Source of the DNA: Xiphydria camelus
Taxonomy: Eukaryota; Arthropoda; Insecta; Hymenoptera; Xiphydriidae
NCBI GenBank assembly: GCA_963678675.1
Contig: OY783199.1
Span: forward strand, 21,514,909 to 21,578,908
Direction of reading: 5' to 3'
DNA length: 64,000 nucleotides
Position numbers and translations under genes: made by a program. The notes beneath the pieces are model-generated. The model ran no database searches. It worked only from the letters and a program-made list of their open reading frames with translations, and was not told where the DNA came from. Shown piece after piece: positions 22,529 to 35,633 of this stretch. Positions within the stretch are counted from its first letter, which is position 1; every line of letters begins with the position of its first letter.

Positions 22529-24501
22529 AAATTTCACATTTGACTTGTGTAAATATTTAGTAAGTAATGAGAAAATAAACGATCGTTCGGTGAACGAATG
22601 AAATCTACCGAGGTAAACACAAAGAAATGCTGCCGAAGTTATAGCGGGCAGTAGTTATCGCCCGTTATATGTCTGACCGCCGCCAGTTCCCAGTAAGGCG
22701 GCTGACGTATGACGGATCTTCTCTACTGGCCGCCACAGCTTCAATATCATACCAAAGGGTACATTCGTGAACTTATTTAGAAGAAAAGAAAGTGGCCCGC
22801 AGAAATGCTAAAATACAAGATTATATGAAATTCTAAACCCCAAATTGGATGGACTCTTAATTCAATTTAATCCACCACTTTCGTTAAATTGAATTCTAAT
22901 TTCTAAATTAATTTATAAATGAAATCTAACTGTACGGAAAGTATCGGATGAAATTAAATTTTCTAAGAGTGGTTTGTTTAAATCGTCGACTGTATTACCA
23001 GTCGAATTCTCGTGTAAGAGCTCTTGGAGTGTCTTATTGAGAGAGTAGTTAGTCGATCGAAAATGCTGTAACCAACATCGATGATGGCGGCATACGTGTA
23101 ACTCGTTTCACAGAGAAATGAGTGCAGGAAAGACCAGGAAGGGAAGAAATTCGGCGATCGTTTTGTAAATTGCTGTCAACATTGCACAGATATGGACGAC
23201 AAAGATTCCAATTGACCTGCTTTGGGTGATGGAACTTTATTGAAGTTGTCTGTATAGCTGATTAAGTTAAGCGAGTCTTATTGTTCGCCGAGCGAGATAT
23301 ATTATTAGTACAGTCAATCTGTTATAAAAAGAGGGATAGACGAACAAAATTGGGGTGAGACGGAATTTTTAATATGTTGTTTCTGGTTGTCAAAAAGGTA
23401 AGATCCCAAGGGGGGGGGGCCTTACAAACAAGTATTTTTTAAAGTAAAAAGAAATAAATAAACAAACAAAGAACTTTAACACATTCACTGCCGCTCTAAT
23501 GTAGATACATTTTGCTCCATGCCAACTTCAAGTTAATAATTCTAACAATAACAAAATATATAAAAATCGTCAAAATTCCGAACCACGTGCACGTTTACGT
23601 CAAAGTACCTTTACTCAAGTGCCAGCCTACACATACCCATGTAACCGCAGTGCCCAGTTCAAGCCTGAATGGAATAGAACATCGAAACTCGGAAAGGCAT
23701 TGCTATGGAAGAAACATCGTAAGTCCTTGTTGTCATCGATGTCACTTACGACTTTTCCTCACGTAGCAACGAGTTATGATGTCCTATAATGATAGTGAAA
23801 AGTTACGTGCTTTTTTCTGGTACCGGTCGAAGTGAATTGACAGCTACGCGAGAATTCTCGTCATGTGCCAATACTGATAAAAATTTCTCGATTAAGCTCC
23901 CTCAGAGCGCCTCGGGATTGATTTCCCCGAATCTCTTCGACGACGTAGCCTCGCTCGAATTCCAGGGAAAGTGCTTCCAGAGCGGTCGATTGAGAACACG
24001 TTACACGGCTCGTTTCGGGAATAAATGAGCATGAAGAAAACAAGAGACCGTTGAGCAATTCGGCGATCGTCTCGCGCCGATCGTTTTCGCGAAGACCCGC
24101 ATGCATCCATGTATGTGTGTCGAGCGTCGCGTTCTCTTGCAATATCAGCAACTTCCCTTTCAACCCGAGCGACGAGATGTGCGACCCGCCGCCGCGTCTG
24201 CGTGGGTTGCACGCTATTCAGACGCGCCGCAATCTCGTATATAGGGGCTGTAATAACATCGGTGACGGCCATGGCGTGCTTTCGCATCTTCTACTCCCGA
24301 CCGAAGCACAAACGCATGCGGGACTATTATTATCTGTCGGCGAAACGACGTGAACGCGGGATAACTTCCTGGGCGAGTATTCCATGGTGATTCGGGCTTC
24401 CTGGTAAATTTTTCTCTCTTCGATTTTGATGGTTGTTGAACGATCTTGAGAAAAATAATCTGCCGACCCAAGTCACCATTGACATTAATACGCAGTGCTG
24501 A
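22529..24501. other. No gene seen
   Basis: AT-rich to 23880, with a G run at 23411-23419. 23900-24600 is GC-rich with overlapping short frames (up to about 130 codons) and no recognised protein. Confidence 0.45.
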
Positions 24502-25489
24502 AAATATAGTACGTCGTATGGGAAATCGAGCAGGAGCTGAGGCCTGAATTTCTCTGAAATTTTACTTCGCCAGTGTTTAGACGGTGCTCGAGACATTTAT
24601 AGTTAGAGTTGGCTTTAGAAGAGTGGGCTGCGTAAGAGCGAAAGGTGGCAAACGTCTGATTTCCCGATAGCTGTCAATTCGGGGAATAGTTGAAATTGGA
24701 AGCGCGTATTACAATAAATGTACCGTGTGTGATAGGCGCTCGGCGACAAGTACGACATTATTTGATATCCACCGAGTCATCTTCTTCAGGATATGTGACA
24801 CGAGTTAGATTCTCTCCATTTGCACCTGTACAAGAGGACATGTAAGAAAACCGTCAGAGACTTCATGAAAATCTTTTAATCTATTCATTATGCAGTAACA
24901 TTTGAGGGGGTCAGTGGAAAAGTGGTACAAGTCACAATTTGGATTATTTGAGTTAACTGCAAAAATGCATGTGGTTAAAGTAAATATCTGTTTCGAAAAA
25001 AAATGGTATAATGGTGTATAATGGTATGGTTGCCACTTGTACCACTTTTTTTTCTAAACAGATCTTTACTTTAACTATGCATTTTTGCAGTTAACTGAAA
25101 TAATCCAAATTGTGACTTGTACCACTTTTCCACTGACCCCCTCATTTAATATCAGTGAAAGGGGAAGCAAAAGTTATTGGTAAATCAGATACCGGTTTGT
25201 AACAACGGTTTCTAAACACTTGGAGAATTTCATCGAGAAACCCGAATGATTATTTCTTATATCACTTCTATATAAGAATAATTCACTACTATTAAAATTC
25301 GATCTCCTGAATTGACAGCTATCGGGAAATCAGACTTTTCAAACTTTTCGCTCTTACGCAGAGCACCCTTGCAAAGCTAACTTTAACTATAAATGACTCG
25401 AGCACCGTCCAAATACTGCTGAAGTCAAATTTCAGGGAAATTCAGGTCTCATCTCCTGCTCGGTTTCCCATACGACATTCAGTATATTA
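24502..25489. mobile_element. Large foldback, same family as 10037..10443
   Basis: The left arm (GTCGTATGGGAAATCGAGCA ... CTGATTTCCCGATAGCTGTC) is returned in inverse at about 25305-25485. The arm shares its core with the foldback at 10037. The centre is about 600 bases and contains a second, independent inverted repeat (24904..25143). No transposase frame. Confidence 0.8.
24904..25143. mobile_element. Nested foldback GAGGGGGTCAGTGGAAAAGT
   Basis: Nearly perfect arms of about 85 bases, from GAGGGGGTCAGTGG through GGTACAAGTCACAATTTGG to AAAAATGCAT, and inverse. A short AT-rich loop separates them. It lies in the centre of the larger foldback. Confidence 0.85.
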
Positions 25490-28167
25490 TTTATATATAT
25501 ATATAAAAGAAGTGTATCTATACCACATGTTTTACGGTAAACCGAGTAGGGGTTTTCACTACCCGGGTCGAATATTTTGAACTGGTAAGCCCTGCTAAGA
25601 ATTAACGTTTGCAGGTCTAAAAGGAACGAATTAGGCCTTAGGAAAATATTCTCATAATGTAAAAAGTAAACCTTGCTTGTCCTTTGATAACCTAGTTACG
25701 GTGAATATCAGATGTATACAGGACTAACACGGATTTGTTATAATTTGTTATAAAAAGCCATTATTATCCTATCGCATTCTCTTTGAACGGTACTAATCAG
25801 GTCTAAGAAGACCTTCTGAATTTTGTTTCCCCCACACTTTTCCCCTTCCTCCCACGTATAAATGAATACACAATTAGGTATATAATTTGTATTTTACACA
25901 TTTAGTGTCATGATGTCACGAGTCGAAAAATCGTGTTAAAAATTGTCTATTGCGAACGAAAAGTGAGTTGGCAATTGGCCTATAACGGATCTCCCATGCA
26001 CACTCTCAAACATACGAATGTGTATTAGGACGAAGAGGAGGGACCGGGGCCTGAGTTTACCGAAGAGCGACGCGAAAAAGTCGCGCGCCGTTCCGATCCG
26101 CGACGATCGATCGACTGTAAAATCGCGGTTCGGTATCCTGGGTGTTCGTAATGGAAGGGCGGCAGAGGGGGAGACCGTCATTAAAGCTGTACGAACGTAC
26201 GAGCATTTGCGAAAGCTTTGTCGATGTCGATAGCAGACCCGCGGTCGACGATTCCGGGGCGGAGGGGGATGCAGAAGGCGTGGGGTGAATAGCGTTTAGT
26301 CGCGGTAAACGGCATTTCCGTCGCGCATAAATTCGGGGGCGTTAAAACAATCAATCCAGCGCTGCCGCGGTATTACGGTTGCGCGGGGCTGGGCGGGGGT
26401 TGGGGGGGTATTTTTTCTCGACAGTGCGAAAGCCACGGGGCGCGATGAAACGAGAAGGGTTGAAAAGCACCGGCCCCGAAATGCATAGGCATCGGCTGGT
26501 TTATGCGATCGTAACAGGCATCCATCATGGAGGCCGGTGGCGTAGCGCGCGCGGGACTCGTAAAAGTATCGGGCGTTGACAAAATCCCGGATTTGGCGCG
26601 TCGCAACCGCCATCAAACAGCGCGATACGGCCGGAGACGCGGGATTTTTTCGACATAAAGGAGGCCGTTAGGGATAAATTCACTGGGTAGGGACGCCCGC
26701 GTGTCCTCGACTCCACTTTCCCTGACTTAAAGGGGTGGTGGGTCGCGGGGAGAGAGGGTGGCGGCCGGGTGGAGGAGGGACAGGGTGTATATTCTCGACC
26801 TGCGAGGGAAGCATCGCACGCGGCTGGATCACTCGCGACCTCCCTCCGTGCCTACGTGTCTTCTTGTCGGCGTATGCGTCGCTGTATGCCTACGCGCGCG
26901 CGCGGCGAAATTTCTGAAAATCCCCTTGAAACCGTGGGGACTGTTGTCGATGTAGCGATTCTTTGAAGCGAGATTGTTTCCCCCGTTGAGGAGGCGGATA
27001 GAGGGGATGAAAGGAAAAAACGTACTGATTTCTCTTCTCGAGTTAGGTACAACGATGTTAAGATGGGGTTGTTCTACGTGGAGGTTGCATTGGTATGACC
27101 TGCCACTAACGATCTGTTAACACTCGGAATCGGTTTTAAATATCGTAGGATTATGTGGATCTTTAATTTTGATTTCGGTCAGTTCTTTACGTCGCGTTTT
27201 TTGCGTGGTTCGTCTACGTTGCTGAAGCTATAGCAGTAAGTAGATACGGTCCGTCATATGTCCGACCATTGTACTGTTCTCGGGAAAGTGGCGGAGGTAC
27301 GGTGGGCAGTACGAAGGGACGAAACGATTAAATAGCCAACGAAGCTAGCAAAGACCACGCAAGGTAAAAATACCTACTAATTGCCGTACAATAAAATATT
27401 ATTTCGTATTACTTGAAATATTTGAACTACGAAACCACAGTGAGCATTATTGCTTGCTAAAGCATTTAAACACGTGAAAAATACATAAAAGATTTTAGCA
27501 ATCGTTAGTTAATAGTTATTTTAATTTTTATCTGACAATTAGTACGTTTTTTCCAATATAATTCAGCCGACACTTTAAGACGCCTATCATTAAAGACGTT
27601 CAATGCAATCGCAGCCAAATTCGTTTCGCGCATCATCCATTCCCGACTACACGTCAAATCAAGAGACTCGGAAGAGTCTTCTTCCAAATGACTTTGCGTG
27701 AAAAGCTCCTGAGGTAAGTTTCGCTTCGAACATCATTTGCAACGTCTACTGAAATGAGAAGTAAACGAATACCGAGTAATCGAGTCATCAATGCATATAT
27801 GCATCTCCCCTCCCCCTCCCTTCATGCGCACGCGAATTTGCAAGCCGAACTTAATTCTCGCGGAGGACGGAGTTTTAATCAAGTTTGAGTAATTAGAAGA
27901 AAACCTTGACGCGCCGAGTAGCAGCAGCAGCCGTCGCGTCGATGCGGGGAGAACGCTGGTAAGTGAGAAATGGGCAAGTTGGAGCTTTCGCTAAGTTCGT
28001 GTACCTACATACACGTCGGACATTGGCGCGAAGCACCGGAAATGAACGAATGAACAGACGGACGGACGTGAATGGTAGAGAAATAAGTATTAAGTCTGAT
28101 TCACACATATAAGTTCAGTGTCCGTTACGTATCCGTATACCCTTTCGACAGTCCTTAGTGCGTACTA
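25490..28167. other. No gene seen; GC-rich block 26.0-27.1 kb
   Basis: A short AT dinucleotide run borders the left end. 26000-27050 is GC-rich with many short overlapping frames and none recognised. The rest is AT-rich. Confidence 0.45.
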
Positions 28168-28335
28168 CAGTGAAAAAAATATTTAGCCAATCCAGCTATA
28201 TTTCTGGTTGCCTCAGACATTATTTGGTGACAACTAGAAAAATATTGCTAGCGTAGCAAGAATTCTTGCTATTGCGAAGAAAATTATCACTGCAATTACT
28301 ATAATTTTCTAGTTGTGGCCAAATTTTTTTGAGTG
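28168..28335. mobile_element. 168-bp TA-flanked element, CASTGA-type ends
   Basis: Starts CAGTGAAAAAAATATTTAGC, and reads from the right CACTCAAAAAAATTTGGCC; TA on both sides. An internal inverted text CTAGAAAAATATTG/ATAATTTTCTAG is present. Terminal style resembles the element at 48349. Confidence 0.65.
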
Positions 28336-28544
28336 TATTCACATATTTCAGTGCAGCATCAGTACCGTATCCGTAAAAGCGATTCGATCTTGTTGAAAGC
28401 ATAATTGAGAATTCTACAGGCTTTGAAATTCCCCGTCCGTTCAATACCGTCTGCTCTGAGAAAACATTTTCGTTGATCACGGAGACAGTACGGACACTGA
28501 TACTGACCGGATGGAAACTGAAGTGTGTGAACAGTTGCATTTAA

Positions 28545-29592
28545 GGATGTACGAGCGTGATTTCAAATCACGAAGAAGTTGTTGAAATTATTACAAGATG
28601 TAGCTATAGTTATACAAAATCCACGTGCAATATTTCAAAAAGATTGACAACATCGGTTCCGAGAAAAGTATATTGAAATTGGATTCTTAAGGATGGGAGT
28701 TTATGGCATGCGCTATCAGAGAAAAGTGGTTTTTATGTTCCCCTCTAACAGACATAGATTCAAGAATTTGGTGACAAATTAATGTAATCTAGAATATACA
28801 TTTATAAAAGTCTTTGCTAAAAATGAAAAACTTTTACAAGGCCGTTTAGGATTGGAAATGAACAATAAAAACGAAAACGGTAACCAATTGACCTATAGCG
28901 ACGGGAGTGCGGATTGGCAGAGAAGTGAAACGACTATTAGAGCTACAGCCAAGTGGCAAATAAGTTACCTCATCGGGATACAAGATTTGAGTTTTTGTAG
29001 TAAAAGTAGCAGATATATGTAGCAAAAAACCGACCGTCTACCGGGGCTCAATAGTTGACTTCTCAAAATTGTTTTGAGAATAAAAAAATAAAAGTAGATT
29101 ATTTATTTGAGAAAAAAAAAGTCAAACAAAACTCGTAGAGAATTATATTCTCTATAATTTTCATAATGACTACTTTTTACCTAGGAGGCGCTGGAAAGAA
29201 GATAATGCAAAGAACCCAGGCGCCTTATGAGGTACATGTGCAAACCTGGGTTCTTTGCATTATCTTCTTTCCAGGGCCTCCTAGGTAAAAAGTAGTTATT
29301 ACGAAAATTATAGAGATATAATTCTCTACAAGTTTTGTTTGAAACTTTTTTTTTTCAAAAGAATAAAAGATTTTTTCTCAAAAAAATTTTGAGAAGTCGA
29401 CCATTGAGCCCCGGTAGACGGTCGTTTTTTTTGCTACATATGTATACGTGGTACTTTTACTACAAAAAAAGCTCAAATCTTGTGTCCCGATGAGGTAACT
29501 TATTTGCCACTTGGCCGTAGGTCTACCTATATCGTAAAGTCGCTTCGCGTCACCCTTCGTTCATGGTATCGCACTATACCTCCCGTAAGTCC
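28545..29592 (-). mobile_element. TTAA-flanked 453-bp element (GGATGTAC), copy 1, split by a palindrome
   Basis: Bounded by TTAA (28541-28544 and 29593-29596), with ends GGATGTAC and GTAAGTCC. In inverse orientation it aligns throughout with 60706..62123 (for example AGAGGGGAACATA, GTAAAAGTTTTTCATTTTTA, CTTGTAATAATTTCA). Removing the inserted palindrome (28937..29529, plus one TA) leaves 453 bases, against 454 for the other copy without its mariner. No reading frame is shared. TTAA suggests piggyBac-type mobilisation. Confidence 0.9.
28937..29529. mobile_element. 593-bp palindromic element inserted in the TTAA element
   Basis: Nearly full-length palindrome with arms of about 270 bases: TTAGAGCTACAGCCAAGTGG on the left and TAGGTAGACCTACGGCCAAG from the right, meeting around 29230. 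It is flanked by duplicated TA (28935-28936, 29530-29531). The other copy of the host element reads straight through at about 60763 with a single TA. Non-coding. Confidence 0.9.
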
Positions 29593-29596
29593 TTAA

Positions 29597-30311
29597 ATAT
29601 ACTGAACAATTTTTTACGTCAGTGCGAGGACGATTACGGAACTGATACGGCATGGACACTGAACTGATATGTGTGAATCGGGCTTAAGAGAGGAGGACGA
29701 AGAAATTGGTCGCAGAGTATTCTCGCCGGGTGAGCCCTCTCGGAAATGCAGTCCTCCGCACACGCCCCCCCCCCCCCTCCTCCCCTGTCGATTTCCCGCG
29801 TCGTTTCTCGAGTCCCGCATTTCCGGCCTCGGCGTCGCGCGCGCCGCTTTCTCCCTTATGCTGCTCTCGCTTGCTCAGTTGAACGGAGCGATTCCGGGGT
29901 ACTTATTGCCCTCGTTTCGCGGAGGAACGAATCGACGTCGCGAAATTACCCGCGCTCGCGGTTACGGATTATTCGAAAGCCGCGCGCCCGCGGCGCTACG
30001 AGTTGTCAAAAATCCAACAAAATTGCGGTCTTTACGGTTGTTGTACCCGGCCGACCTCGCCGCCCTCCCGTTCTCCTTCGGTTTTGTCGAATCGGGAGCG
30101 GGCCGTCGCGGGGGGGCGGCCGGCCCCAGGAGGCAGATAGACTTTGGCTTTAATGCGTTCCTACCGGCAATTTTACGCTCCGAGCATCTCGAAAAGCCAC
30201 GAAGAAAAAAAAACTGCCGTCCGTCTGGCCCCCCTCCGGAGTGTTATAAATTTTCACGGAAAGTTCTGCGTGCGCGCGCGCGCATTTTCATGGAACCCTT
30301 TTGAAGTTGTC

Positions 30312-30349
<38 letters not shown>

Positions 30350-31194
30350 CTCGCGGGGTGTGCGCGTGGAGCCCATTTCCCTTTCCCGCCCCCCTCTTGG
30401 CCCCCCTCCCACTCTTTCTCTCCTTGTAATTGCAAATTTTGTATCGGTCCGTCGACCCTCCCTCCCCCGGCCGCGCCAACCCCCGAGAGGACCATTTTCT
30501 CGCCGGGCGCAGCGAGGGGTAGGCGCGAAAGAGGGTTCCTCCCCTCGCGAGTAACGCCGGCGAGGAACATGCAGGTATACGCACATCCGTCTCTCCGGCA
30601 GAAAGAAAAAGTGCGTCGTACGCGAATCGATATGTAGGACTCCACTCTCGCACCTCTATAACGGCGCCGATAAGGAAGAGGAGAAAACGAAAGGGAGGAA
30701 AGAGGAGGGCGTTGACGCCGCGGGAGCCTCGGCGGACGTATATGTACATATGTATGTGTATGTGATAATTCTAAAATGATCTTGTTATTACCTAAAACAA
30801 AAATCATAAAGTAAACATACTTTACACACATAAATGGATCAAAATAATTGTGTAAATCGTAACCGGCTTACAGAGGGCAGGAAAATCAGAATATAACGAA
30901 ATTACTGCTAGAAGACGAGCGAGTACGACGGCTGCATATTACTATAGTAATATAATTTTTATTAATTTAGAATACAATTTTTATTAATAGTAGGTAATGC
31001 AGTTTTTATTATTACGTAGATTTGACAAAAATTATTTCTTTTCACAATAATGGATATAATTGCGGAGAAATTGGAGAAGAACGTTTCAAATTTAATAATA
31101 ATTGTCCGGAAGTATAATTGGTTGGATGATGTTGATCTGTATGGGACTTTTACGATTGGAGAAAAACTGGCTCCAATGGGCTAGCAATCAGAAT
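29597..31194. other. GC-rich block, no gene seen
   Basis: 29690-30740 is very GC-rich and CpG-rich; open frames on both strands reach about 210 codons but have low-complexity, arginine- and proline-rich products typical of chance frames. Contains the GA microsatellite at 30316. 30750-31194 is AT-rich. Confidence 0.45.
30316..30346. repeat. GA microsatellite
   Basis: About 15 uninterrupted GA units. Confidence 0.95.
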
Positions 31195-31655
31195 TTCTTA
31201 GGCACTTCCACACAGAGAAAATTGAATAGTGATAATTACTATGCCAGAATAATAAATAAGTGGGTGACAGCTTTAACAATATGTATCATGTTAACCCCTT
31301 ACCGCATATCACGGGTTATATATATTGCACAAACGCCTTTTCACTCATTATCTTCTGTAAATAACCTTTAAACGTGAAAAATGCAACGTTTTTATTTGCT
31401 TCAATAAAGATAGAAACTGTTTTTATAAGTTGTTATTTAGAACATTGTTTTATGTCATATAGTTATTAAAAAGAATGGTTTTCTGTCATATATTTTTTGT
31501 ACAAGAAATAGAAAAACCATGTAGTAAGGGATTAAATGATCTGCAGAATATTAATAATTGCGATTTTGCTGATTAATTAACACAATATTGTCGAAGCTAT
31601 CATCTACTTATTCTTTTGGCATAGTAATCGTTACTATTCAATTTTCCCCATGCAC
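31195..31655. repeat. Old foldback interrupted by a TTAA MITE
   Basis: AAAATTGAATAGTGATAATT and ACTATGCCAGAATAATAAAT (31218..31260) are returned in inverse at 31600..31648. Continuing inward, GACAGCTTTAACAATATG pairs with the inverse text near 31575-31595. The MITE at 31295..31531 sits near the centre and is therefore younger. Confidence 0.6.
31295..31531. mobile_element. 237-bp TTAA-flanked MITE, family CCCCTTACTGCAT, copy 2
   Basis: Same length as and inverse orientation to the copy at 8054. Ends CCCCTTACCGCAT and ATGTAGTAAGGGA, with TTAA on each side (31291-31294, 31532-31535). Shared interior: TATGACATAAAAC, AACAGTTTCTATCTTTATTG, ACCTTTAAA. Confidence 0.88.
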
Positions 31656-31657
31656 AG

Positions 31658-33269
31658 CCCAAGTAGCAATTTCACGTTCTATAAAAATCGTAAGAACGTT
31701 TCCAGAGCAAATCTTATAGAGCAATGTTTGTTCTAAGAACATTTTCAAAACGTTCTTACAACACTTATAGAATAAGAATGGGCACCTTTCTATAGAATGT
31801 TTTAGTTCTTTAAGCTGTTCTGTAAGGTCTGCAGGAACACTTATAGAATTGTTGAGTAAACGTTCTCACAGGTCTTAAAGAATCTTTATAACAGTTACAA
31901 AGCAATCTCATAAAAAGTCTATAGCAGTTCTAAAATGTTGTCTTAGAATTCTGGTATAGAACAAAAAAAGAACTCTTATAGAATTATTCTTTAGCAACAC
32001 ATATTGCTTCGTTATACAATTTTGGTGTTGCATGGGTGTTCTAGTAGTAGTATATATATCTTTTCATCGTGAGCGGTCACCCATCCAACTACTGTCCGCA
32101 CTTTTTGCTGCTTAACTTCGTTGATCGGTCGGTGTCTTCGAGTCCTCATCTGCTGAACGCTCCTGTGTGCATGGTGTTCTATTTAGAGAACTTTAAAATC
32201 GTTTAATTCTCTCTTTTAAAAACAAAATGTTTCTGTATCACATCACAACGCTGTACATGTCAGAAATAATATGGATAGACCAAGAACCAAGATGGTTCTA
32301 ATCAACCTGCATAAGTGTACTCACATCATTACGAATTGCTTAGTTGGTTTGTATAGAGTCCATCAGGGAGCAGTAAATTTTAATGCGGAAAAAGCTTTAT
32401 CGTGAAATATATAGTACATAATAGTAATTTTTGACGCGCCCTTAGTTTACCTTATATTTTCTATGATGCTGGAAATTTAATAAAAAAAAATGTTTTCTAA
32501 ATTGATGAATTTATCAACCAACTGTATATAAAATAGTCAAAAAGTAAACATAATCCATACTATTGATATCATTTCACCTATTTATATTGTAGGTATATAT
32601 TAAAAATATTGCAATTGCACAAAACTCGTACACCCCACATAACAAAATAAACTCTTAAAACATGGCATCAAATAAAATGTGGTTATGGTATGGTAGTTCT
32701 ATAGCGTCTTTTTTTATGGAACAAAAAGGCTTGTATTAATACTTATTTACTCTATAATGATTTTATAACAACTGTATTATTATTCTCTATAACTGCCTTA
32801 TAGAGCTTTTTCTCTTAAGTTCGATAGCAGCTTTCATATTTGTAATTTTTTCTGCGCAGCAAAATTGTAACTTATAGCAACCCCTTACACAATAGTTCTA
32901 TAAAGAAACTATAAGCGACATTTTACGGAATAATTTTATAAGAGTGTCACAGAAGATGGTATAATTCTATAAGTCACTATTTTGCATCGGTTTTACAGTA
33001 ATTTGATTCTATAAGCACCATTGCTGTAAAATTGTGTTACTGTACACTCTTATAGGGCTACATTAGCAGTTATCTTATAAATGCTCTATAAATTATGCTC
33101 TAAGAACGTTCTTGCAACAAATTTAAAAAACAATTCAGTTTCTGAAGGCAAAATAGTCTCACGTGCCACATTAATGCAACAATGCAGTGCTCTAGATACA
33201 ACTATAAAACATTAACAGAATATAAAACTCCTATTACTCTAAATTTATAGAACTACTTTGCTAGCTGGG
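31658..33269. mobile_element. 1.6-kb non-autonomous element with CCCA..TAGCAA ends and TTCTATAA subrepeats
   Basis: Left end CCCAAGTAGCAATTTCACG then TTCTATAAA; right end, read inward, CCCAGCTAGCAAAGTAG then TTCTATAAA. Both subterminal zones (31675-32000 and 32690-33120) are crowded with degenerate TTCTATAA/CTTATAGAA and TAAGAACGTT words in both orientations; the middle (32040-32690) lacks them. No transposase frame. Target duplication not clear. Subterminal clusters of this kind are what transposases often bind; that role is inference. Confidence 0.6.
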
Positions 33270-34774
33270 AGGCCCGCGCGCGCGTCCTATGTAAAATATC
33301 TATACGATTTGTTGCTCGGAAAAAAGAAATCGTCGCCGCTGCCATTTATAATTTACTATCGCAATAATATCACACGATATTCTAATTGCCGCGTCCACGA
33401 TAATAATTTCTTCTCCCCTCCTCCGAATCACCTATTACGCATCTATTCGCTTCTCCTCTGTACAATTTGTCCGCGAAAGGAGTCGGGCCCCTAACGATCG
33501 TGCCGCAATTAGAATGCAAATTGGTATTAATCGAGTACAGCCGCGGGTAATCGCTCGATATCACCCTTCTTGCGGGGTGCGTCGAGCACGCCTGCCGCGA
33601 CCCCTCTGGTGTTGCCGCGCTGCAACGGCGTACGGGGGCGCAGTAATTTACCCGGACATAATTAGTTTGCGTATATGAAACAGAGACCGTTGTCGGGTGC
33701 AAACTGCGAACTCGTAACGCGTAGTTGTGCGGCGTATCGTTGGGCCGCGCGTCTGCTGCGTCACGTGGGGCCAGTATACGGTCCGAGGGGCGATTCGGTG
33801 CAAATGGTCTCGCGTGGGATCGACATCTCGAGGTGGATCTTGGCGCAGCGTGGATTTCCATGGATAGGGAGGGACGCATACAGATATAGGGAACGATATC
33901 CGTTCGAAAACTCCGCTCATGATTGGATTATCGAAAAGCCGCCCTCGTATACGAGGTCTTACCGTCTGATATTGACATAGGAATCGTGCGAGTGCGAGTG
34001 AGAACGCAGATTAACCCTGGTGAACATATAAGAGTTTCTCTGTCGCACACTCTATGCTTACAGTGATTAAACATATATCAGTTGCTAGTTAACGGATATT
34101 GGATCGAACATATTTATATGAATCAAGAAAATGTTTAAATGTTTGAAATAATTGAAAACAAATAAATCGATTTAACCGATCTTTTCAGAATGATTTTATT
34201 ATATATCGAGAAAGACAAATTTGCAAATAAAAAGTACCTCTATATGTACGTATCTAAACAGGCTAAAGAATATTTGCTCTCGGTTTATTCTTCCTCTCCC
34301 CTTATCCATTTGCCAAGTCTCTCGACTCTTCACTCGGATCTCCCTTCCTCAAATTCCCTCTGTATTTCCCACCCGGAATTTCATTACGCGACTCGCTTGT
34401 TTACGTTAATGTATCAGGATACGCGTAAAGTTCCTTCTAAAGCGTGTTTCTCACCTCACACGTGTACGTAGGAAAATATGCGGAGTGTTTAAGACTATAG
34501 CCGATAAGCGTGATGGTGGATTGGTCCTAGCGATTAGGGAAAGCCAAGCAGAGCTGACATTCGTCAACAATGAAACTGCTCAATTGAGATATATAGACTT
34601 AAATAGGTGTCTATATATATATAGTGAAAAGTGAAAAAAATTCTCACACTTTTCCAGGTTTTCCAGTTTAAAATAACACATTTTCCCCGACTGTTGCTGG
34701 TATAGATCCAGATTACCCCGTCGGTAATTAATATTTTTACTATTACTGTTAATAAAAAGGAAAAAAACTGATTA
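33270..34774. other. No gene seen; GC-rich block 33.3-34.0 kb
   Basis: The GC-rich part has overlapping frames up to 165 codons with no recognised domain. 34000-34774 is AT-rich. Confidence 0.45.
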
Positions 34775-35182
34775 ATATCGCGTCACTAATGCTCAAAGGT
34801 CGTATGCGCCAAAAAGTGCCTTTAGAAAACCAAAAGGGCATATATACACATTTTTGTTATTCATTCAAATTGGCCTCAATACGAATAAATAAAGCGAACA
34901 AAAATAATTGGAAACTTAAAAGCAAAAAGGCGCATAGGATATGGTCGATACGCCGTTTGGGCATTAAGTTTCTCAAAAATCACGGAAATCACTTGTACAT
35001 GTACGATAACATGTCGATATGCCCTTATGTCATTGGATTTTACGATTTATAAGAAATTTAATGCCAAAAGGGTGTATCGGCCACATCCCATATGCCCTTT
35101 TGCTTCAAGTTTAAACAAATTTTATTTTTCATGCCAAAAGGGCATGAAGTAGCATACACGGTTTTTCGGCATTAGTTACATT
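34775..35182. mobile_element. Dispersed TIR element TTAATGCCAAAAGGACGTAT, copy 2
   Basis: Starts TATCGCGTCACTAATGCTCA and ends GGCATTAGTTAC; collinear with 21944..22528 but without the nested hairpin (uninterrupted GCATAGGATATGGTCG near 34935). Several GCCAAAAGGGCAT words in both orientations. Non-coding. Confidence 0.8.
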
Positions 35183-35633
35183 CGAATATTTTCCAAAAAA
35201 TTCCTCAATTTCCCTGACCTATATATATATATATATAATTCCCTGATAATTTCAGGTTTTCCAGAATTTTCTGACCGCTATATATATAGATACCGATTTT
35301 AAAATTACACGCGTTATATTTCCATGCGAATAGAACGAGGCGAGAAACACTGTAGAATAATGAGGGCACGCCGCTCGGAGAAGAGAGGAGGAATTTACAG
35401 AAGAAGATCCTCCGCACATCAAGCACTTCGCCGGTTCGCCTTAACTTGGAGGAAACCGCGAGAAGTTCCGTCGAGTTCGAATCAAAGTTTCATCGACAGC
35501 CGTTCGACTACTCGAGAATGTCAATATAACGGTGAAACGACGCGCATTCTGGGAATTAATAGAGAGTGCGAGAGAGTGTGGGGCAAAGTCGGATGCACAT
35601 TTGCGCGAGAGATCCACATAAACTATTCGAGAG
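35183..35633. other. No gene seen
   Basis: Contains a short AT dinucleotide run (35220-35238) and one short open frame without recognisable features. Confidence 0.5.

Noticed and set aside
29669..30304. 211-codon open frame in the GC-rich block
   Set aside because: Arginine/proline-rich, low-complexity product in sequence where stop codons are rare; other frames on both strands are open as well.
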